Origin: Sanguibacter hominis ATCC BAA-789
Lineage (GTDB): Bacteria > Actinomycetota > Actinomycetes > Actinomycetales > Cellulomonadaceae
Reading direction: 5' to 3'
DNA: 64,000 nucleotides
NCBI RefSeq assembly: GCF_012396185.1
Contig: NZ_JAAXOW010000001.1
Coordinates: forward strand, 1,302,001 to 1,366,000
Made by a program: the position numbers and the translations under genes
Shown here: piece after piece, positions 60,533-64,000 of the stretch
Layout of the letters: each line of letters starts with the position of its first letter
Position numbering within the stretch: the first letter of the stretch is position 1
Notes under the pieces: generated by a model
Databases searched by the model: none
Told to the model about the DNA's origin: nothing
What the model saw: only the letters and a program-made list of their open reading frames with translations

Positions 60533-60584
60533 GCGGTCACGCTACCTCCGCCGACGCGGCGCGGGCGGGGAGGTCCGCGCTCGT

Positions 60585-60590
60585 TAGGGT
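60585..60590 (+). promoter_or_regulatory. -10 element TAGGGT of a small hypothetical gene
   Basis: TAGGGT ends 5 bases before the GTG at 60596. The same hexamer precedes the NUDIX gene. Confidence 0.5.
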
Positions 60591-60595
60591 GGGGC

Positions 60596-60904
60596 GTGCC
60601 CTCCTACCGCGTGACGCTGCTGATCGGTGACATGCGGGTCGGGCGGGCGCCCGAGGAGGTGCTGCCCGCGGCGGTCGACGCCGCCCGCGAGCTGACGACG
60701 GCGGAGTCGTGGGACCTCGCGATCCGGCACGGCATGCCGCGCATCACGGTGCGCTACATCGCGGACGACGACGCCGAGGCGTTCCGTGTCGCCGAGCTCG
60801 TGCGGGCGCGCACGAACCTCGTCGCCCAGGCCCGCGGCACGACGGTCACGCGCCGCTACGGCGGCCGCTTCTACCCGGTCGCGCCGCCCCACGGCACGTA
60901 CTAG
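60596..60904 (+). CDS. small conserved-looking protein of unknown function
   Basis: 102 aa starting from GTG: SYRVTLLIGDMRVGRAPEEVLPAAVDAARELTTAESWDLAI, then HGMPRITVRYIADDDAEAFRVAELVRARTNLVAQ, ending TTVTRRYGGRFYPVAPP. It has alternating strand/helix pattern like a ferredoxin-like (ACT/DUF) fold. No signal or membrane segment. I recognise no family. A -10 hexamer 5 bases upstream supports the GTG start. It lies directly before arrays F1/F2. Confidence 0.65.
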   Translation: MPSYRVTLLIGDMRVGRAPEEVLPAAVDAARELTTAESWDLAIRHGMPRITVRYIADDDAEAFRVAELVRARTNLVAQARGTTVTRRYGGRFYPVAPPHGTY

Positions 60905-60940
60905 TGGACGCCGCCGCCCGCGCCACCCGACCCTCCGCTC

Positions 60941-61044
60941 GAGGTAGGCCCTCCCGCTCGAGGTAGGGCCTGTCACGTGAGGTAGTGCCTTGGAGGGCCC
61001 TACCTGGGGTGCGGCCCCCTACCTCGCGTGCAGCCCCCTACTTC
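60941..61044. repeat. array F1 of the 19-bp-period GAGGTAGG inverted repeat family
   Basis: Direct units at 60941, 60960 and 60979 (GAGGTAGT), then the 12-base centre GCCTTGGAGGGC and inverted units at 60999 (CCTACCTG), 61018 and 61037 (CCTACTTC). Steps are all 19 bp. The array lies between a + gene and the convergent YigZ gene; the intervening 15 bp lead to a second copy. Confidence 0.9.
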
Positions 61045-61059
61045 GGCACCACCTCGCGT

Positions 61060-61162
61060 GGGGTAGGCCCTCCGCTCGAGGTAGGGCCTGTCACGTGAGG
61101 TAGTGCCCTGGAGGGCCCTACCTGGGGTGCGGCCCCCTACCTCGCGTGCAGCCCCCTACCCG
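61060..61162. repeat. array F2, a near-identical tandem duplicate of F1
   Basis: Direct units at 61060 (GGGGTAGG), 61078 and 61097 (GAGGTAGT) and inverted units at 61117 (CCTACCTG), 61136 and 61155 (CCTACCCG). It repeats F1 with a 118-bp offset; the core differs by one T/C change in the centre and one missing C in the first spacer, which makes that step 18 bp. All other steps are 19 bp. Confidence 0.9.
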
Positions 61163-61171
61163 GTGCGCGGT

Positions 61172-61831
61172 TCAGTGCAGGTCGGCGACGCGGGTGCCGA
61201 CGTGGAGCGCCTCGAGGGTGCCCGCGCTCGCGGTGGCGAGCGTGGTGTCGAGAGCGGCGCGCGACCGCGCTGGCACGAGCAGCGTGAACGTCGCGGTCGC
61301 GGCGTACGCGACGTCGTCGAGCACCGCGTCGTGGTGGGTGACCCAGTCCCGCAGCACGTGCTCGATGCGCCCCGCCTCGGCGTGCGGGACGTCGACGAGC
61401 ACCTCGTCGAGCAGGGCGCGCCGCACGATCGGGGCGCGGTCGAGCGTCTCGGAGACTGCGGAGGAGTAGGCGCGCACGAGCCCGCCGGCGCCGAGCAGGA
61501 TCCCGCCGAAGTATCGGGTGACGACGGTGACGACGTCGGTCATGTTCCGATGGCGCAGCACCTCGAGCATGGGGATGCCGGCGGTGCCGGAGGGTTCGCC
61601 GTCGTCGGAGGAGCGTTGCTGGTCGGCGTGCGTGCCGACGACGAGCGCGACGCACGAGTGGCGTGCGTCCCAGAACTCCTTGCGGACGGCGGCGACGACG
61701 GCGTCCGCCTCGGCGACGGAGCCGACGTGCACGGCGCGTGCGATGAACCGGGACTTCTTGATGACGAGCTCGTGGACGGTGGTGCCGGCGACGGTCGAGG
61801 GCAGGGCCTCGGGTTCTCTCGCGCCGGTCAC
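61172..61831 (-). CDS. YigZ/IMPACT family protein
   Basis: 219-aa protein: an N-terminal IMPACT domain with HELVIKKSRFIARAVHVGSVAEADAVVAAVRKEFWDARHSCVALVVGTHADQQRSSDDGEPSGTAGIPMLEVLRHRNMTDVVTVVTRYFGGILLGAGGLVRAYSSAVSETL. A ferredoxin-like DUF1949 C-terminus follows (about residues 145-215). It is widely conserved and suspected to act in translation or stress control; the exact function is not established. Start at 61831 fits the family length. Its 3' end abuts array F2 (10 bp). Confidence 0.92.
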   Translation of the reverse strand: MTGAREPEALPSTVAGTTVHELVIKKSRFIARAVHVGSVAEADAVVAAVRKEFWDARHSCVALVVGTHADQQRSSDDGEPSGTAGIPMLEVLRHRNMTDVVTVVTRYFGGILLGAGGLVRAYSSAVSETLDRAPIVRRALLDEVLVDVPHAEAGRIEHVLRDWVTHHDAVLDDVAYAATATFTLLVPARSRAALDTTLATASAGTLEALHVGTRVADLH

Positions 61832-61919
61832 GGTCTCATCATCCCAGTCGCGGCCGGGCGCGCGGCGCGGCGAGGTGGCACGTCGAGCGGCGGACGGGCC
61901 GCGCCCGGAGGGCAGAGGC

Positions 61920-62519
61920 TCAGCCGCCCGGCAGCATCCGGGTCTCGGGCGCGGGGAGCTGTGCGGCGGGGGCGAGCGGCGACATGGCGCCGATGATCTG
62001 GTCGAGCACGGCGAGCGCGCGGCGGCTGCCCTCGGGCCCGACCTCGCGGACGGCGGCGTCGGTCGCGCGGATCTGCACGGCTTCGGCCTGGGTGAGGACG
62101 GCGCGGCCGGCGTCGGTGAGGTGGATCGCTGCCGCGCGGCCGGCGTCGTCGTGGACGATGCCGACGAGGCCGCGGGCGGCGAGGGACTCGGCGGTCGCGA
62201 CGACGGCGTCGGTCGTCATGCCGACGGCGCGGCCGAGGCGGCGCGGGTGGTCGTCGTGCTCGTGGCGGGCGGCGTCGAGCGCGTCGAGGAGCGCGAGCTC
62301 GCTGCGGCGCAGGCCGGACTCCTGCTCGACGAGGTGGAGGAGGGTGTCACCGAGCTCCTTGAGCTGGTCGACGCGGTCGAGGATCGCGAGGGTGGTCGCG
62401 AAGTCGCCGGCGCTGGACGTGGGTTCGTGGCGGGCGTCGCTGCGCACGAGTGCGACGGTGCCCGGTGAGAGGTGCAGCGTGTCCGGGGAGGTGGCGACTG
62501 TGTCACTGTCCATGGTCAC
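61920..62519 (-). CDS. MarR-like transcriptional regulator
   Basis: 199 aa with a winged helix typical of MarR: LGDTLLHLVEQESGLRRSELALLDALDAARHEHDDHPRRLGRAVGMTTDAVVATAESLAARGLVGIVHDDAGRAAAIHLTDAGRAVL. Long flanking segments lie on both sides (about 45 residues before, 50 after). The HTH is divergent and no operator is obvious. The start is either 62519 (MTMDSD) or 62513 (MDSD). It ends a run of four minus-strand genes that begins with a PadR regulator; the 47-bp gap allows co-transcription with the small membrane protein. Confidence 0.8.
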   Translation of the reverse strand: MTMDSDTVATSPDTLHLSPGTVALVRSDARHEPTSSAGDFATTLAILDRVDQLKELGDTLLHLVEQESGLRRSELALLDALDAARHEHDDHPRRLGRAVGMTTDAVVATAESLAARGLVGIVHDDAGRAAAIHLTDAGRAVLTQAEAVQIRATDAAVREVGPEGSRRALAVLDQIIGAMSPLAPAAQLPAPETRMLPGG

Positions 62520-62566
62520 GAGCGTGTCACGGTGCGCTGTGAGGTCGCTGGGAGGAACGGTGGAGA

Positions 62567-62851
62567 TCAGGAGGCGAGGCGGGGCAGGACGACGAGGAGC
62601 AGGTTGACAGCGGCGCCTGCGCCGCCGACGAGTGCGCCGGTGAGCGCGGTGCGTCGCGCGGCGAGGGCCTGCGTGCGGCGGCGTACGACGACGAACAGCA
62701 CGACGGCGAGGGCCGCGAGCGCGAGGGGCGCGACGGTGAGGAGGCTCGTCGCTCCCGCGACGGCACCCACGGCGACCGTCGCGCCGGCGAGCCGCTCGTC
62801 GGTCCGGTGGCGGCCGTGCGCGAGGGTCGTCGGCTCCGGGGTGGTGGGCAT
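62567..62851 (-). CDS. small membrane protein of unknown function
   Basis: 94 aa with two to three hydrophobic segments (about residues 24-55 containing VAVGAVAGATSLLTVAPLALAALAVVLFVVV, and 68-90), split by a basic loop RRRTQALAARRT. The hydrophilic N-terminus carries MPTTPEPTTLAHGRHRTDERLAG. No family recognised. It lies 46 bp after the HAAS-domain gene and may share its transcript. Confidence 0.65.
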   Translation of the reverse strand: MPTTPEPTTLAHGRHRTDERLAGATVAVGAVAGATSLLTVAPLALAALAVVLFVVVRRRTQALAARRTALTGALVGGAGAAVNLLLVVLPRLAS

Positions 62852-62897
62852 GCGCCCCACCTTGGCGTGTCGTGGGCCGTGCGGCAAGAGCGTCCCG

Positions 62898-63485
62898 TCA
62901 GGGGGTGTCCTGCACGACGACCGCCTGCCCGCTGGTCTCGGTGCCTCCGCTGGTGCGGACGGTGAGCAGCCCGACGAGGCCGAGCACGACGAGCAGCTGG
63001 AGGGTCACGGCGATCCCGCCGAGCCAGACGCCGGCGGTCGCGAGGCCGGGCCGGGTGGTGCCGTCGCGGCGGGCGGACCGTCCGAGGATGATCGCGACGA
63101 TGCCGAACGCGAGGCCGATGAAGGGCAGGAGGACGGCGGCGATGCCGGCGACGAGCGCGCCGACGGCGCTGGTGTCGCCTGGTGCGCGCGGCGCTGCGGG
63201 TGCGGGCTGAGGGGGCGTGCCTGCATCGACGATCCCGGACTCGAGGAGGCCTGCGGCGACGTCTTCGGGGGTGCCGAGCTGGGCGAGGATCGCGGTGATG
63301 TCGTCGTCGGTCGCGGGGTGCCCGAGCGAGGCGAGCGCGTCGTCGAGGTGCTCGCGGACGGATCCGAGGGCGTCGGCGCGGTCGACGGGGGAGGCGGTGG
63401 CGAGCATCCGGCCGAGGTCGTCGAGGTATCGGTCGACGCGGGCGGCGAGCGTGGGCTCGAGGGGGTGCTGCTGGGTGTCAGTCAT
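62898..63485 (-). CDS. HAAS-domain membrane protein of a PadR cassette
   Basis: 195 aa. The N-terminal helical domain (VDRYLDDLGRMLATASPVDRADALGSVREHLDDALASLGHPATDDDITAILAQLGTPEDVAAGLL) is the HAAS/DUF1700-type signalling domain that accompanies PadR regulators. A Pro/Ala linker leads to two or three membrane segments (about 105-130 and 155-177) in a DUF4190-like part. Overlapping its PadR neighbour by four bases, it probably acts as a membrane sensor or antagonist partner of that regulator. Confidence 0.85.
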   Translation of the reverse strand: MTDTQQHPLEPTLAARVDRYLDDLGRMLATASPVDRADALGSVREHLDDALASLGHPATDDDITAILAQLGTPEDVAAGLLESGIVDAGTPPQPAPAAPRAPGDTSAVGALVAGIAAVLLPFIGLAFGIVAIILGRSARRDGTTRPGLATAGVWLGGIAVTLQLLVVLGLVGLLTVRTSGGTETSGQAVVVQDTP

Positions 63486-63826
63486 GAGTGGCTCCCGAGG
63501 AGTGCGGAGTCGACCGCGTCGCGGAACTGGCTCCAGACGGTCGTGAACTGGTGGAGGGACTGGCGGCCGGCGGGCGTCAGCGAGTAGTAGCGGCGGGGCG
63601 GGCCTGACGGGGACTCGCGCCAGGAGGTCTCGACGAGTCCTTGGCGGCGCAGGCGGGCGAGGAGGGGGTAGAGGGTGCCTTCACCGTTCATGAGGATGCC
63701 GTCGGCGCTCAGGCGTGCGCCGATGTCGAGGCCGTAGGCCTCGCCGTCGCGGAGGAGGGCGAGGACGCAGTACTCGACGCTCCCGCGCCGCAGGTGCGAC
63801 AGGATGGACTCGTCACCGGGTTCCAT
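63482..63826 (-). CDS. PadR family transcriptional regulator (short form)
   Basis: 114-aa winged-helix regulator: GSVEYCVLALLRDGEAYGLDIGARLSADGILMNGEGTLYPLLARLRRQGLVETSWRESPSGPPRRYYSLTPAGRQSLHQFTTVWSQFRDAVDSAL. It lacks the long C-terminal helix domain of the other PadR protein in the window (5333-5890), so it belongs to the short subfamily. Translationally coupled to the HAAS membrane protein (four-base overlap). Leaderless start: -10 TACCTT (minus strand) ends 7 bases upstream. It likely autoregulates this cassette. Confidence 0.92.
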   Translation of the reverse strand: MEPGDESILSHLRRGSVEYCVLALLRDGEAYGLDIGARLSADGILMNGEGTLYPLLARLRRQGLVETSWRESPSGPPRRYYSLTPAGRQSLHQFTTVWSQFRDAVDSALLGSHS

Positions 63827-63833
63827 GCGTCAC

Positions 63834-63839
63834 AAGGTA
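63834..63839 (-). promoter_or_regulatory. -10 element of the PadR-HAAS cassette
   Basis: On the minus strand TACCTT ends 7 bases before the ATG at 63826. It overlaps the palindrome GGTACC, a possible PadR contact. Confidence 0.5.
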
Positions 63840-63878
63840 CCTGCGAACCGGGAGCCCCACAAGGTGGTCCTGGGTGCT

Positions 63879-64000
63879 TCAGCCCGCGAGCAGCTTCCGG
63901 ATCGCCCGAGCGAGCCCGTCCTCGGCGTTCGACGTCGTCACCCACGTCGCCTCCGCCTGCACCTCGGCCGACGCGTTCGCCATCGCGACCGACGTCCCTG
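63879..64000 (-). CDS. HAD superfamily (Cof-type) phosphatase, C-terminal fragment
   Basis: The minus-strand frame reads GTSVAMANASAEVQAEATWVTTSNAEDGLARAIRKLLAG and stops at 63879-63881. The pattern (SVAMANA, then VTTSNAEDGLA) is the conserved end of Cof-type HAD phosphatases (motif IV region and C-terminus). The rest of the gene is beyond the window edge. It would dephosphorylate a sugar phosphate or flavin-type cofactor precursor; the substrate is unknown. Confidence 0.85.
   Translation of the reverse strand, partial: GTSVAMANASAEVQAEATWVTTSNAEDGLARAIRKLLAG

Overview
The window is very GC-rich DNA packed with short-spaced genes on both strands. Gene content and signals point to a high-GC actinobacterium, most likely a soil or plant-polymer-degrading member of Micrococcales (Cellulomonas/Promicromonospora/Sanguibacter-like). 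The clues are a CebR-type box at a GH3 glucosidase, a DtxR/IdeR-type iron box, many PadR/HxlR/MarR/TetR/LacI regulators, frequent GTG starts, and many starts placed 5-7 bases after a -10 hexamer (leaderless transcripts). The genus is inference. No tRNA, rRNA, CRISPR array, prophage or insertion sequence was seen.

Layout. 0-5.3 kb: the tail of an alcohol dehydrogenase, a DoxX protein, and an iron-siderophore ABC importer with four overlapping genes behind an iron box. 5.3-8.6 kb: PadR regulator plus MacB-like ABC/FtsX exporter. 8.7-13.5 kb: two NAD(P)-binding epimerase/reductase genes, each divergent from its own regulator (TetR, HxlR), a pentapeptide protein and an AlkD-like protein. 13.8-22 kb: GH3 beta-glucosidase, EamA exporter, ASCH protein, two tandem secreted lysine-rich paralogues, and a LacI regulator divergent from sucrose phosphorylase. 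22-27.8 kb: P450, glycerate kinase, MFS, a lipoprotein, and a Cys-cluster/pentapeptide fusion. 27.8-37 kb: a glucuronide utilisation locus (beta-glucuronidase, GPH symporter, ManD-type mannonate dehydratase, divergent LacI regulator, uxaC-uxuB), with a shared operator at two promoters. 37-44.2 kb: acyltransferase, GNAT, CsbD, YetF, a two-component system whose two genes are split by a TetR gene, and an ABC exporter. 44.5-53.4 kb: NUDIX, DUF559, M18 aminopeptidase, a 964-aa membrane protein with hydrolase motifs, a flavin monooxygenase and a thiolase. 53.4-64 kb: GH31 glucosidase, MarR/VOC pair, asparaginase, AzlCD, YigZ, a PadR-HAAS cassette, and the tail of a HAD phosphatase.

The most unusual feature is a dispersed family of intergenic arrays (seven arrays at six loci). 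The octamer GAGGTAGG recurs every 19 bp in one orientation. It then meets the reverse complement, also every 19 bp, across an invariant 12-base, often palindromic centre. Spacers vary but octamers and spacing do not. Every array lies just after the 3' end of a gene and none lies in a divergent promoter gap. I know of no described element with this architecture.

Functionally, the carbohydrate genes fall into three locally regulated modules. Cello-oligosaccharides are split by GH3 under a CebR-like box. Sucrose is split by phosphorolysis under its own LacI protein. Glucuronides are imported and cleaved, then taken via UxaC, UxuB and ManD to 2-keto-3-deoxygluconate; the last two steps of that route (KDG kinase and aldolase) are not in the window.
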